DNA of 64,000 bases from Rhodospirillales bacterium URHD0017 (GCA_900110395.1 FODP01000001.1:372001-436000); one strand, 5' to 3'. Counted from the first letter of the stretch, positions 52,846 to 61,697 are shown. Notes: generated by a model from the letters alone, not told the origin. Numbers and translations are program-made.

Positions 52846-53507
52846 TCGAGACCTTCTTCAATCCCGAGATCATCGCCGCGATCTGGCCGATCGTGCTGGC
52901 CGGCCTTTTGAACACCGTCCTGCTTTCGCTGATCGTGGTGCCGCTCGGGCTGCTGGGCGGCCTGATCCTGGCGCTGCTTGCTACCGTGCATCATCCGCTG
53001 GTGCGCTGGCCTTTGATGGCCTGGGTCGACTTCTTCCGCGCCTTCCCGCCCCTGGTGCTGCTGGTGCTGCTGTTCGCTGGCCTGCCCTTCGCCGGCCTCG
53101 AGTTGGGCGGCTTCGCCTGCGTGGCCATCGCCTTCTTCCTCAACACCGGCGCCTACTACGGCGAGATCTTGCGCGCCGGCATCGAGTCCGTTCCGGCCGG
53201 CCAGGTCGAGGCAGGCCGCTCGACTGGCCTCAGCCGCCTGCAGGCGATGACCTACATCGTCCTGCCTCAAGCCGTGCGCAATGTGCTGCCCGACCTGATG
53301 TCCAACACCCTGGAAGTCGTGAAGCTCACTTCGCTGGGCAGCGTGGTCGCCGTGCCGGAACTCCTGTTCCAGGCCCGCCAGGCGCAGAGCCTGACCTACA
53401 ACGCCACTCCCATCGTGCTGGCGGCGATCATCTATTTCCTGCTGCTGTGGCCGATGGTCCGCCTGCTGAGCCGGCTGGAGAACCGCGCCCTGGCGAGCCG
53501 GCGATGA
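52842..53507 (+). CDS. Amino-acid ABC transporter permease (second)
   Basis: 221 residues, HisM/GlnP type, paired with the preceding permease. The EAA loop is GIESVPAGQVEAGRSTGLSRLQAMTYIVLPQAVRN (partial). The first helix is IWPIVLAGLLNTVLLSLIVV. The ATG at 52842 is set by the 4-nt overlap with the upstream stop. Its last 80 nt run antisense to the 3' end of the membrane glycosyltransferase-like gene. Confidence 0.94.
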   Translation: MIETFFNPEIIAAIWPIVLAGLLNTVLLSLIVVPLGLLGGLILALLATVHHPLVRWPLMAWVDFFRAFPPLVLLVLLFAGLPFAGLELGGFACVAIAFFLNTGAYYGEILRAGIESVPAGQVEAGRSTGLSRLQAMTYIVLPQAVRNVLPDLMSNTLEVVKLTSLGSVVAVPELLFQARQAQSLTYNATPIVLAAIIYFLLLWPMVRLLSRLENRALASRR

Positions 53508-54627
53508 GCCGATAGAGCCCATAGCAAAAGGCGCCCGTCGCGACGGCCGACAGCGCACCCGTCAGCAGTGCGAAGCGAGGACCGGGAGAGAAGGGTATCG
53601 CACCGGAGAACCCGTAGAACAGCACAAGGTTGATGTTGGCGAACAGGGCGATGCCGATCGCGGGCCATGACATCGATGGATTGCGCGCCCACAGCGCGAA
53701 CGCCAGCACCATGGCCGTGAACAGGTGGTTCTCGTGCACGCTCGGCGCCAGCATGACGTAGGCCGCGAAGCCCGCCAGCGCACAAGGCAGCACGTCCTCG
53801 GCCGAACCACGTCGGAACAACGCGCGCACGACAAGCGGCAGGTAGATGGCGGCAAACAGGAGTCGCAGGGCCAGGATGGCCTGGTCCGGCACCTCCATCA
53901 CTTGAGGCGACAGCCCGACCGCCACCTGCAGCAGCCACGGCAGGTTGAGAGCGTTCGCGCTCCAGATCCCGTGTCGGGTGGCTTGGTCGAAGGCCAGCCA
54001 GATTTCAGGCCAGAACCACCAGGCGATTGCAGCGCAGATCGCGAGGGACGGGCCTGCCGCCAGGGTGACCCGGCCGATCGAGACTTTCCGCGCCTGCTCG
54101 AACCAGACCGGGAGAAGAAACGGCAGCAGGATGAGCGGCTGCCATTTGATGAGGCAGGCGATGGTCAATGCCGTCGCGGAAAGTGCCGGCCGTTTGTCCA
54201 AGGCGGCAAACAAGGCGACGACGAGCGGCGCGGTGAACAGCATGTCGAGATAGCCCAGGCGCGACGCCGACAGCGCCACGGCGGCGACGAAGCAGAGGCT
54301 GGGAACTGTACGCCGGCAGAAGGCGGCGAAGAGCAGCGTCGAGACGAGCTGGGCCGTGGCGAGCAGAGCCTTCACGACCGTCAAATCGGAGGCGGCCGGC
54401 AGCAGCCGGCGCGCTGCGAGCAACAAGGCCGCCGCGCCCGGCGGATAGTCGCCGCCGATCTCGGCGTAGCCCTTGATCAGCCCGTGGCGCGCCACGGCAT
54501 CCATCCATGGCAACCAGATGTCGGCGACGTCCTCGGTACCTGGCGCCGACCATCCGAGGGCAGAGAGGGCGATCGAACTCGCTGCCACCGCGCCGTATCG
54601 GGCGGCGGAAAGGACCGCAGGTCGCAT
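53428..54627 (-). CDS. Multi-pass membrane glycosyltransferase-like protein (GT87/DUF2029-like)
   Basis: 399 residues, about ten hydrophobic segments. The loop IWLPWMDAVARHGLIKGYAEIGGDYPPGAAALL has the Asp/Gly/Tyr/Pro-Pro pattern seen in alpha-(1->2)-mannosyltransferase-type GT87 proteins, and CLIKWQPLILLPFLLPVW is likewise typical (partial motifs). Such enzymes use polyprenyl-linked sugars on the outer face of the membrane. I choose the ATG at 54627; a TTG at 54738 would overlap the start of the divergent Bug gene. The Pro/Ser/Gly-rich C-terminus lies antisense to the ABC permease. Confidence 0.72.
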   Translation of the reverse strand: MRPAVLSAARYGAVAASSIALSALGWSAPGTEDVADIWLPWMDAVARHGLIKGYAEIGGDYPPGAAALLLAARRLLPAASDLTVVKALLATAQLVSTLLFAAFCRRTVPSLCFVAAVALSASRLGYLDMLFTAPLVVALFAALDKRPALSATALTIACLIKWQPLILLPFLLPVWFEQARKVSIGRVTLAAGPSLAICAAIAWWFWPEIWLAFDQATRHGIWSANALNLPWLLQVAVGLSPQVMEVPDQAILALRLLFAAIYLPLVVRALFRRGSAEDVLPCALAGFAAYVMLAPSVHENHLFTAMVLAFALWARNPSMSWPAIGIALFANINLVLFYGFSGAIPFSPGPRFALLTGALSAVATGAFCYGLYRLIAGSPGRGSPAGSAGGPSATAAGNR

Positions 54628-54737
54628 TGAGAGACAAGCTACACAAAGTGCCCGCCCATCGGCAGGCGATTCTTCGGCCATCGCCTCTGGCGGCATGCCG
54701 GGAGTTGCCATAGCCTCGGGCGAAAGGGAGGAAATCA

Positions 54738-55700
54738 ATGCTTCGCATCGTTCGCGCCCTCGCCATTCTGCTCGCTCTGACGGCGGCGCCGGCCATGGCC
54801 CAGACCAACTGGCCGGAGAAGCCGGTCAAGCTGGTGGTGGGCTTCACCGCCGGCAGCGCCACCGACGTCACCGCGCGCATGTTCGCCGAGAAGTTCCAGA
54901 AGGCGTGGGGGCAACCGGTGGTCGTTGAGAACATCGCCGGCAATTCGGGCGCCATCGGCACCGACCGCGTCGCCAAGGCCGCTCCCGACGGCTACACGCT
55001 GATGTGGGCGGGCAACGCCGCCATCACCATCCTGCCCAGCCTGCAGGCTCTGCCGTTCGATCCGCTGAAGGACCTGACGCCGATCTCGACCTCGCTGCGC
55101 ATGCCCTCGATCATGATGGTGAACAACGACCTGCCGGTGAAGTCGATCGCGGAGCTCATAGCCTACGCCAAGGCCAATCCCGGCAAACTCTCCTACGGGA
55201 CGCCCGGGGTCGGCACGCCACAGCACGTGGCGGGCGAGCTGTTCTGCCATCTTGCCGGCATCAAGATGGAGCACATCCCCTATCGTGGCGCCAACCTGGC
55301 CGACGTCATGAGCGGCGTCGTGCAGGTCGGCATCCAGAATGCCGGCGCCAGCCTGCCGTTGGTGCGCGACGGCCGTGTGCGCGGCATCGGCATCACTTCC
55401 CTGCAGCGCTCGCCCAACGCGCCCGACCTGTCGACCTTCAACGAATCGGGCTTCCCGGAGTTCGAGGCAACGTCATGGTTTGCCCTGATGGGGCCGGCCG
55501 GTCTGCCTAAGCCGATCGTCGACAAGGTGCGCGTCGAATCGCTGAAGGTGCTGGCCGATCCGGAGATGAAGCAGAAGTTCGCGGCGCTCGGCCTCGACAC
55601 CGTCGGTAGCACGCCCGAGGAGACGCACGCCGCCATCGCCGCGGACATTCCGAAGTGGGCCAAGGTCATCAAGGACGCCAACATCAAGCCGGCCAACTGA
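54738..55700 (+). CDS. Bug/TctC-family periplasmic receptor (third copy)
   Basis: 320 residues: a signal peptide (residues 1-21, ending APAMAQ), then VKLVVGFTAGSATDVTARMFAEKF (the family's PGG motif is altered to TAGSATD), and IPYRGANLADVMSGVVQVG in the middle. GGGAGG precedes the ATG. An alpha/beta hydrolase follows 3 nt downstream, so the two probably form a ligand uptake and hydrolysis pair. No TctA/TctB gene is in view. Confidence 0.92.
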   Translation: MLRIVRALAILLALTAAPAMAQTNWPEKPVKLVVGFTAGSATDVTARMFAEKFQKAWGQPVVVENIAGNSGAIGTDRVAKAAPDGYTLMWAGNAAITILPSLQALPFDPLKDLTPISTSLRMPSIMMVNNDLPVKSIAELIAYAKANPGKLSYGTPGVGTPQHVAGELFCHLAGIKMEHIPYRGANLADVMSGVVQVGIQNAGASLPLVRDGRVRGIGITSLQRSPNAPDLSTFNESGFPEFEATSWFALMGPAGLPKPIVDKVRVESLKVLADPEMKQKFAALGLDTVGSTPEETHAAIAADIPKWAKVIKDANIKPAN

Positions 55701-55703
55701 GAC

Positions 55704-56942
55704 ATGGATTTCTCAGCGCTTACCGCGGCTCTCGACGAAAATGCGGCGCTGCAACGGCGCGCGCGGCTGGCCGCCTTTTCCTTCGCGGTGCTGGGTGGCG
55801 CGGAGCCGGTTACGGTGCGCGTCGGTGAACGCATCATTGTCGAGACGGGCGCTGCCGCGAACGCCGCCTTCGGTCTCACGGCCTCGCCCGCGAGTTGGGT
55901 CGAGTTCGCTAAGCCGGTGCCGGCCGTCGGTTTCCAGAGCCTCGTCGCCATGCAACGCGTCGGCCATCTCAGGGTCGAGGGAGACATCCTGGTTTGGGGT
56001 CGCCACATGCTGTTCCTGGAGCAGGTCTTTGCCGCCCTGCGCCCGCCGGCGCCCGGCCAGCCTCCGGCCGCCATCGGTGCGGCGGTCATCGAGCCCGTGG
56101 TCGGCCGCTATCTGCGACTGGACTTCAATGGCCGACCGCATCGCATCTACTTCGAGGAGGCAGGGCAGGGCATTCCCCTGCTTTGCCTGCACACCGCTGG
56201 CGCCGATGGGCGGCAATATCGCGAATTGCTGAACGATCCGGCGATCACTGCGCGCTTTCGCGTCATCGCCTTCGATTTGCCGTGGCATGGCAAGTCCTCG
56301 CCGCCCGCCGGCTTCGAAACGGTGGCTTATCAGCTCACCACCCAGCTCTATGTCGACACCGTAATGGCGGTATCGCGCGCGCTGGGCCTGGCACGGCCCG
56401 CGGTCATGGGTTGCTCGATCGGCGGCCGGGCGGTGCTGCATCTGGCGCTGCAGCACGGCGGGCAGTTCAGGGCCGCCATCGGCCTGCAGTCGGCGACGCA
56501 CGCCGAGTCTGGCGCCGACACGCGGCTACGCGACCTCGGCGTGCTGTACCGGCCCGACATCCATGGCCAGGAGGCGGCAGCCGGAACAGTTGCCTGCCTG
56601 ATCGCGCCGACGTCCCCTCGCGCCGACAAATGGGAGACGCTGTGGCACTACATGCAGGGCGGCCCGTCGGTCTTCCTGGGCGACCTGCACTACTATTTCA
56701 GCGACGGCGATCTCAGGAATGCCAATCTCGTCGGCCTCGATAGCAAGTGCCCGCTGTATCTGCTGACCGGCGAGTACGATCTTTCGGCGACGCCGGAGCT
56801 CACCGCCGAGCTTGCGCGCATGACTGGCGCGCGGCACTTCGAGGTCATGAAAGGCATGGGCCACTTTCCGATGTCGGAAAGCCCCGGCGAATTCCGGCGC
56901 TACCTGAAGCCGGTCCTGGATCGCATAGCCGCCGAGAGTTAA
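55704..56942 (+). CDS. Alpha/beta hydrolase with N-terminal extension
   Basis: 412 residues. The first 135 or so form an extra N-terminal domain of unclear type (SCP2-like pattern: VTVRVGERIIVETGAAANAAF). The hydrolase domain then starts RIYFEEAGQGIPLLCLHTAG. The nucleophile is in GCSIGGRA (about Ser236), the acid in TGEYDLSATPE and the His in GMGHFPMSE (about His393). Esterase, lactonase or C-C hydrolase activity is possible. It is linked to the Bug receptor (3 nt). Its stop shares TTAA with the convergent small exported-protein gene. Confidence 0.87.
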   Translation: MDFSALTAALDENAALQRRARLAAFSFAVLGGAEPVTVRVGERIIVETGAAANAAFGLTASPASWVEFAKPVPAVGFQSLVAMQRVGHLRVEGDILVWGRHMLFLEQVFAALRPPAPGQPPAAIGAAVIEPVVGRYLRLDFNGRPHRIYFEEAGQGIPLLCLHTAGADGRQYRELLNDPAITARFRVIAFDLPWHGKSSPPAGFETVAYQLTTQLYVDTVMAVSRALGLARPAVMGCSIGGRAVLHLALQHGGQFRAAIGLQSATHAESGADTRLRDLGVLYRPDIHGQEAAAGTVACLIAPTSPRADKWETLWHYMQGGPSVFLGDLHYYFSDGDLRNANLVGLDSKCPLYLLTGEYDLSATPELTAELARMTGARHFEVMKGMGHFPMSESPGEFRRYLKPVLDRIAAES

Positions 56943-57322
56943 CGCTCCTCGACGATGCGGCCGTCGGGATAGATCGTGACCTTGCTCGGCACACCCTTGG
57001 GCCTCGTCGGCACCGGATCGCGCGTCACGTCTGCTTTCCATGAACCGTCGTTCTGGCGGTCGATGCGCTTCACGCGATAGCCTTCGGACTGGATCCGGTC
57101 GCGCGACAGCGATTCGGTGTTGGGATAGCGGCCACCGTAGGAGGCGGAAGGCTGTGGCGCGGGCGTCGCGGGCGCGACGACGGTCGGCGGCGGCGGCAGG
57201 GCGCCCGGCGACATCGTCTCCGGCATGCGGCCGCCATTGCCAATCGAGCCGGGGGCGTATTGCGCCACGGCTGGCGTTGCAAGGGCGACGACCAGGAGGG
57301 TAGCCACGAGGAGCAAGCGCAT
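56939..57322 (-). CDS. Small exported protein, paralogue family member 1
   Basis: 127 residues: a signal peptide (MRLLLVATLLVVALATPAVAQ), a Pro/Ala linker (ALPPPPTVVAPATPAPQP) and a C-terminal core RIQSEGYRVKRIDRQNDGSW, then VTIYPDGRIVEER. The GY...DG(S/T)W...V.(I/L)...G.(I/V) pattern is shared with the genes at 57445, 60207 and 61784. The core looks PepSY-like (about 45 residues, periplasmic). I choose the ATG at 57322; an upstream in-frame ATG at 57358 adds twelve residues before the leader. No function is known. Confidence 0.78.
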   Translation of the reverse strand: MRLLLVATLLVVALATPAVAQYAPGSIGNGGRMPETMSPGALPPPPTVVAPATPAPQPSASYGGRYPNTESLSRDRIQSEGYRVKRIDRQNDGSWKADVTRDPVPTRPKGVPSKVTIYPDGRIVEER

Positions 57323-57381
57323 CCGGATATGGTCGGTCCGGAGGCGCCGCAAGTCCATACACTAGTATGAGAGCGGCAGCG

Positions 57382-57419
57382 CTGGCGGGACGCAAACGAG
57401 GAGTAAACCGTCCCGCCAG
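57382..57419. repeat. Hairpin with 11-bp perfect stem
   Basis: CTGGCGGGACG (57382-57392) and CGTCCCGCCAG (57409-57419) flank a 16-nt loop. It lies 25 nt after the stop of the minus-strand exported-protein gene at 57445. No T-run follows, so a terminator role is only possible. Confidence 0.6.
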
Positions 57420-57444
57420 GCCGGGTCGCAGAGCCCTTGAGGGC

Positions 57445-57771
57445 CTACTGCTCCCTGATCGTGCCGTTCGGCTCGAGAATCACGGCGATCTCGACGTTGT
57501 TCTTCATCGCCTTGGCCGCCCAATTGCCGGCCGGGTCGCGCGTCAGGCTCTTCACCCCGGAGTAACCCCTCTTTTCCAGCTCGGCCTTGGCTGCTGCTTC
57601 GGCCGCCGACGGGTTCATCGGGCTCTTGGGCTGGGCGGTATTGGGGTTGCTGGTGGCGCCGGGCATCGACCGCTGGTCGCGGCCTTCCGGCGTGCTCGGG
57701 GCCTGCATCTGGGCGTGCGCCACGCCGGCCGCGGCGATCAGGGCGAGGGTCGCCAGGGTCGTGCGGATCAT
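57445..57771 (-). CDS. Small exported protein, paralogue family member 2
   Basis: 108 residues. The leader MIRTTLATLALIAAAGVAHAQ (given in part: hydrophobic 4-19) is preceded by AAGGAGGAAG, a strong ribosome site that fixes the ATG at 57771. After a Pro/Ser/Asn linker the core reads AELEKRGYSGVKSLTRDPAG, then NWAAKAMKNNVEIAVILEPN. It shares the pattern LE..GY..(V/L)..L.......G.W.A.A.....V.V.L...G with the three relatives. Secreted, function unknown. Confidence 0.8.
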   Translation of the reverse strand: MIRTTLATLALIAAAGVAHAQMQAPSTPEGRDQRSMPGATSNPNTAQPKSPMNPSAAEAAAKAELEKRGYSGVKSLTRDPAGNWAAKAMKNNVEIAVILEPNGTIREQ

Positions 57772-57934
57772 GTCTTCCTCCTTGGCTGGGTTGCGGGACG
57801 CCGATTGAACGTGATGTGGCGCGAGGTGTTGCATGACAAATGACGTGCAACCCGATGGGCATCGGCCGCATGTCCGCCACAATCGAGATGGCACGGCGGC
57901 CGCAATCCGGCGAAGATAAACGCGGGGAGAAGGG

Positions 57935-59383
57935 ATGGATCACAAAGGCGTCTTCGCGCGCAAGCCGGTTGCCGACATCATCGCGACCGAAGGCAGCGCC
58001 TTCAAATCCGTGCCCAAAGTGCTGGGGGCATTCAGCATCACCGCCATGGGTGTCGGCGCCATCATCGGCGCCGGCATCTTCGTGCTCACCGGGACCGCGG
58101 CGGCGCTCTATGCCGGCCCCGCGCTCACGATCTCCTTCGTGCTCGCGGCCATTGCCTGCGGCCTGGTCGGCCTCTGCTATGCCGAGCTGTCGACGCTGCT
58201 GCCGGTGCAGGGCTCGACCTACACCTACACCTACGCGACCTTGGGCGAGCTGGCTGCGTGGATGATCGGCTGGGACCTGATCCTGGAATATTCCATGGGC
58301 GTGGGCGCCGTCGCCTGCGGCTGGTCGGCCTATTTCAACAGCCTGCTCGTGCAGATGGGCATGGGGTTGCCGCCGGAGCTCCTGTCGGCGACGGGCGAGC
58401 GCATCGTGCGGGCCGACGGATCGCCCGGCACGGCCATCGCCCACGTGCCGGCCGCGATCATCGTGATGATCATCACCGGTCTCCTGATCGGCGGTACGCG
58501 CGAATCTGTGAAGCTCAACAACGTCATGGTCGTGGTGAAGCTGATCGTCGTGGTGACCTTCGTCGTGGTCGGCGTGGCCTACGTCAACACGGCCAACTGG
58601 CATCCCTACATCCCGCCCAACACCGGCGAGTTCGGCCAGTTCGGCATCAGCGGCATCCTGCGTGGCGCCTCGATCGTGTTCTTCGCCTATATCGGCTTCG
58701 ACGCCGTCTCGAACTGCGCCCAGGAGGCACGCCAGCCGCAGCGCGACATGCCGATCGGCATCCTGGGCTCGCTGGCGCTGTCGACCGTGCTCTATATCGC
58801 CGTCGTCGCCGTGCTGACGGGACTGGTACCCTATCCAAAGCTCAACGTCGCCGATCCCGTCGTCGAGGGCGCACGCGCCACCGGCTTGGCGTGGCTGGCA
58901 CTGCTGATCGAGGTGGGTGCGCTGCTCGGCCTCACCACCGTGATCCTGGTGCTGCTCTACGGCCAGAGCCGCATCTTCGCCACCATGGCCAACGTCGGGC
59001 TGCTGCCGCCGGTGTTCGCCCGCATCCATCCGCGGCTCGGCACGCCGTGGATCAGCCAGCTCATCATCGGTGTCGGCGTGGCCATCGTAGCGGCGACGAC
59101 GCCGATCGATACGCTGAGCAAGCTGGTGGGGGCGGGCACCTTGTTCGCCTTCATCCTGGTCTGCGTCGCCGTCATCTATCTGCGGCGCGCCGAGCCCGGC
59201 ACGCCGCGGCCGTTCCGCACGCCCGGGGTGCCGTGGCTGCCCCTGCTGGGCATCTTGTCGTGCCTTGGCCTGCTGGCCGGCCTCGGCGTCTATATCTGGA
59301 TCCGGCTCGGCATCTGGATCGCGATCGGGCTGGTGATCTACTTCGCCTACGGACGTTTCCGGTCGCGCTTGCGCGCGAAGTGA
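57935..59383 (+). CDS. APC-family amino-acid permease (cationic amino-acid transporter-like)
   Basis: 482 residues, about twelve to fourteen membrane segments. The first helix is GAFSITAMGVGAIIGAGIFVLTG, the APC substrate-binding motif (partial). CYAELSTLLPVQGSTYTYTYATLGE and IGFDAVSNCAQEARQPQRDMPIGI follow in standard positions. It resembles YhdG/CAT-type importers of bacteria. The N-terminus MDHKGVFARKPVADIIATEG is a typical cytosolic leader of that group. The GGGGAGAAGGG before the ATG is a fair ribosome site. Confidence 0.93.
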   Translation: MDHKGVFARKPVADIIATEGSAFKSVPKVLGAFSITAMGVGAIIGAGIFVLTGTAAALYAGPALTISFVLAAIACGLVGLCYAELSTLLPVQGSTYTYTYATLGELAAWMIGWDLILEYSMGVGAVACGWSAYFNSLLVQMGMGLPPELLSATGERIVRADGSPGTAIAHVPAAIIVMIITGLLIGGTRESVKLNNVMVVVKLIVVVTFVVVGVAYVNTANWHPYIPPNTGEFGQFGISGILRGASIVFFAYIGFDAVSNCAQEARQPQRDMPIGILGSLALSTVLYIAVVAVLTGLVPYPKLNVADPVVEGARATGLAWLALLIEVGALLGLTTVILVLLYGQSRIFATMANVGLLPPVFARIHPRLGTPWISQLIIGVGVAIVAATTPIDTLSKLVGAGTLFAFILVCVAVIYLRRAEPGTPRPFRTPGVPWLPLLGILSCLGLLAGLGVYIWIRLGIWIAIGLVIYFAYGRFRSRLRAK

Positions 59384-59427
59384 GGAAGGCTCACCATCAG
59401 CGGTGGCATCGCGCATAGGAGCCGTTC

Positions 59428-59781
59428 ATGCCCGGCAAGGCCTTCGTCATGGCGTTCGTGTGGAGCGGCTGGCTGATCGCTTCGCTGATCGCCTTCATGA
59501 TCGTTGCCTATGCAAGCTTCTTCGGCGTCGCGGTGATCGGCCTGATGATCTGGTTCGTCACTTCCCGTGTCGACATGGAACAGGATGGCGTGGTCGGCGC
59601 CGGCATCTCGCCGGGCTTCCTTGCCCAGCAGATCAAGACCAGGACCGAGATGTCGCGCGCCGAGCGCGCCGCGCTGCATGGCCGGCAGCTGCTCGAGACG
59701 CAGTCGACGCGCTTCTTCCGCTATCTCGGCATCGTGCTCACGCTCGGCGGCCTGGGCGGTTTCCTGCTCTTCCAGATCTGA
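59428..59781 (+). CDS. Small integral membrane protein of unknown function
   Basis: 117 residues. There are two adjoining N-terminal membrane segments (residues 6-45: FVWSGWLIASLIAFMIVAYA and FFGVAVIGLMIWFVTS) and a C-terminal one (YLGIVLTLGGLGGFLLFQI). Between them is a charged 50-residue loop (KTRTEMSRAERAALHGRQLL). It follows the permease by 44 nt on the same strand. No family is recognised. It is convergent with the MliC-like gene. Confidence 0.72.
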   Translation: MPGKAFVMAFVWSGWLIASLIAFMIVAYASFFGVAVIGLMIWFVTSRVDMEQDGVVGAGISPGFLAQQIKTRTEMSRAERAALHGRQLLETQSTRFFRYLGIVLTLGGLGGFLLFQI

Positions 59782-59784
59782 CCG

Positions 59785-60147
59785 CTACTTCTTGCGCCCG
59801 ACGCAGTCCTTGTAGGTCACGGTCTGGTTGGCGCCTTCCTCGACGAAGGCCGTATCGCCCTTGCTCCAGAACACGAAGGTTTCGCCCTCATTGGCGTAGC
59901 GGATGCCCGAGCCCGACAGGGTCTGCGGCAGGGTGAGCTTCTTGCCATCCGGCAGGGTGAGGATGACCCGGCCACCCGGGATCGGCCGGCCATCGGGCGC
60001 GGTGCGCGTCGGCCCGTCGAAGTACTCGGCGGAAAGAGACTTACCCTGTGCGCAACTGTACTGGACCGTGGCGACGGGCGAGGGCGTCTGGGCCACGGCG
60101 GCACCTGCAGTCAGCAACGGGAGGACGACGACGAACCTGCGCAGCAT
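59785..60147 (-). CDS. MliC-family lysozyme inhibitor-like protein
   Basis: 120 residues. A signal peptide (residues 1-19, LLTAGAAVAQ) precedes the MliC domain: VQYSCAQGKSLSAEYF, LPQTLSGSGIRYANEGETFV and FWSKGDTAFVEE. Cys32 and a C-terminal Cys (VTYKDCVGRKK) could pair in a disulfide. MliC proteins block C-type lysozyme at the cell surface or in the periplasm. No lipobox is seen, so it is probably periplasmic. Confidence 0.88.
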   Translation of the reverse strand: MLRRFVVVLPLLTAGAAVAQTPSPVATVQYSCAQGKSLSAEYFDGPTRTAPDGRPIPGGRVILTLPDGKKLTLPQTLSGSGIRYANEGETFVFWSKGDTAFVEEGANQTVTYKDCVGRKK

Positions 60148-60206
60148 GACGGTCTCCTTCGATCGTCACGCTGCCCCGGCCACCACCCTTTGTCCATTGC
60201 AGGACG

Positions 60207-60533
60207 CTAGCGTTCCTTGACGCGGCCCGAAGCGTCGATTTCGATATTGACCTCGGGGTTGCCAGCCGGCCGCCGCGCGCCGAGAGGAGGGTCCTGCCGG
60301 GTGCCCCTGGCGGAAAAAGTGCCATCGCCGTTGGGCGTGACGTTGCGCAGGTCGCGGTAGCCCTGCTCCTCGAGCTTGCGGCGGGCCGAGACCTCGTCAT
60401 TGCCTGGATTGGGCGTCGTCGATGTCGAAGGACTGGGCAGCTCGGCCTGGTTCGGGAGCCTGTTGGTCGGGCTTTGCGCCTGCGCAATACCGGCGGCGGC
60501 GGTGAGCGCGGCGGCAAGAAGCATGGTTCGCAT
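60207..60533 (-). CDS. Small exported protein, paralogue family member 3
   Basis: 108 residues: a leader (MRTMLLAAALTAAAGIAQAQ), a Pro/Ser/Thr linker, then core RRKLEEQGYRDLRNVTPNGDG, with TFSARGTRQDPPLGARRPAG and a terminal VNIEIDASGRVKER. The pattern is the same as in genes at 56939, 57445 and 61784. The ATG at 60533 is preceded by GGAGGAACC. The insertion DPPLGARRPAG is also hinted at in member 1 (DPVPTRPKGVP), grouping these two. Function unknown. Confidence 0.8.
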   Translation of the reverse strand: MRTMLLAAALTAAAGIAQAQSPTNRLPNQAELPSPSTSTTPNPGNDEVSARRKLEEQGYRDLRNVTPNGDGTFSARGTRQDPPLGARRPAGNPEVNIEIDASGRVKER

Positions 60534-60606
60534 GGTGGTTCCTCCGGCGCGGGGTTCGTTCGCTCGTTGAACGTGCGATCGCGGCGCGGCGTTGCTATCA
60601 AGAGGC

Positions 60607-61065
60607 ATGAGTATCGAAACAGTCCGCGCGTTCCTTGCCGTTCGTGCCCCCGACATCGCCATCGTCGAACTGGACGGCAGCACCGCCACGGTGGCGCTGG
60701 CCGCGGCGGGCCATGGCGTGCAGCCGGCTCAGATCGCCAAGACCCTGTCGCTGCGCGTGCGCGAGCGCAACCTGCTGGTCGTCACCAGCGGCGAGGCGCG
60801 GCTCGACAACAAGAAGGCCAAGGCCGTGTTCGGCGGCAAGCCGCGCATGCTGACGGCGGAGGAGGTGGTGGCGATCACTGGCCATCCGGTGGGCGGCGTC
60901 TGTCCCTTCGGGCTGGCGACGCCGCTGCCGGTCTATTGCGACGTCTCGCTGAAAGTCTTCGACGAGGTCGTGCCGGCCGCCGGCTCGACGCGTTCGGCCT
61001 TGCGCATCAACCCGCTGCGCATGGCCCAACTGGTCGAGGCCGAGTGGGTCGACGTCTGCGGCTAG
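60607..61065 (+). CDS. YbaK/EbsC-family aminoacyl-tRNA deacylase-like protein
   Basis: 152 residues. The YbaK core is present: QIAKTLSLRVRERNLLVVTSGEARLDNKKAKAVFG (partial), and GHPVGGVCPFGLATPLPVYCDVSL with the family's GHP-GG-PFG motif. Proteins of the group remove wrongly charged amino acids (Cys or Pro/Ala type) from tRNA. I choose the ATG at 60607 rather than an in-frame TTG at 60592. Its stop overlaps the convergent hydrolase stop by four bases (CTAG). Confidence 0.9.
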   Translation: MSIETVRAFLAVRAPDIAIVELDGSTATVALAAAGHGVQPAQIAKTLSLRVRERNLLVVTSGEARLDNKKAKAVFGGKPRMLTAEEVVAITGHPVGGVCPFGLATPLPVYCDVSLKVFDEVVPAAGSTRSALRINPLRMAQLVEAEWVDVCG

Positions 61066-61697
61066 CCTGTGTTGCGCTTTCCCCAGCGCTCCAGATAGTC
61101 GATGCAGAAGGCGAGGTCGGTAACGTCGACATAACGCCGGCCAATGTCGCGCAGGTTGTCGCGGTGAGGGCCTTCCTCGATGTCGCCGACGCAGTCCTCG
61201 GGCACCAGGGTGCGGAAGCGGTGGCTGAAGGAATCCAGCGCACTGCCGCGGATACAGCCGGAGGTGTTGCAACCGGTCACGATCACCGTGTCGACGCGTT
61301 CCTTCATGAAGTAGTTGGCGACACCGGTCTCGAAGAAGATCGACGGGCCCTTCTTGGTCACCTTGAGGTCGTAGCCGGGCTCGTAGATGCGGGGATCGAG
61401 CGCCGTACTGGGATGGTCGTGCAGGAAGGTCTGCTTGACCGCGGTGATCTTCCAGTAGGGCATCTCGCGCTCGTTCATGTAGGCGGTGTTGCACACTGCC
61501 ACCGGCGCGCCGACGCGCCGTGCGACCTTGAGCAGCTGGGCCGTGTTCTCGACCGCGCGCATGACCAGTGGCGCGCCGCCCAGGGGATATTGCCGGTCGG
61601 TGAAGCCGAGCTGGAAGTCGACCACGACAATGCCCGGTTTCTCGCCGGTGCCCACGGAGATCTCGCCATAGCTGCGGCGCTGGTAGTCGTCGGTCAT
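61062..61697 (-). CDS. Isochorismatase-fold cysteine hydrolase (N-carbamoylsarcosine amidase-like)
   Basis: 211 residues. The catalytic Asp is in VVVDFQLGFTD, the Lys in FFETGVANYF-adjacent KGPSIF, and the nucleophile Cys in VTGCNTSGCIRGSALDSF (about Cys147 or Cys152). The pattern VTGCNTSGCIR is typical of N-carbamoylsarcosine amidase-like members. It could act on N-carbamoyl compounds like those of the hydantoin locus 12 kb away, though there is no operon link. The start is the ATG at 61697. Confidence 0.9.
   Translation of the reverse strand: MTDDYQRRSYGEISVGTGEKPGIVVVDFQLGFTDRQYPLGGAPLVMRAVENTAQLLKVARRVGAPVAVCNTAYMNEREMPYWKITAVKQTFLHDHPSTALDPRIYEPGYDLKVTKKGPSIFFETGVANYFMKERVDTVIVTGCNTSGCIRGSALDSFSHRFRTLVPEDCVGDIEEGPHRDNLRDIGRRYVDVTDLAFCIDYLERWGKRNTG

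Noticed and set aside
57362..59416. A 684-codon minus-strand open frame opposite the APC permease
   Set aside because: The plus-strand permease has clear membrane helices and APC motifs; the opposing frame is rich in His, Asp and Gln in a way typical of antisense GC-rich frames.
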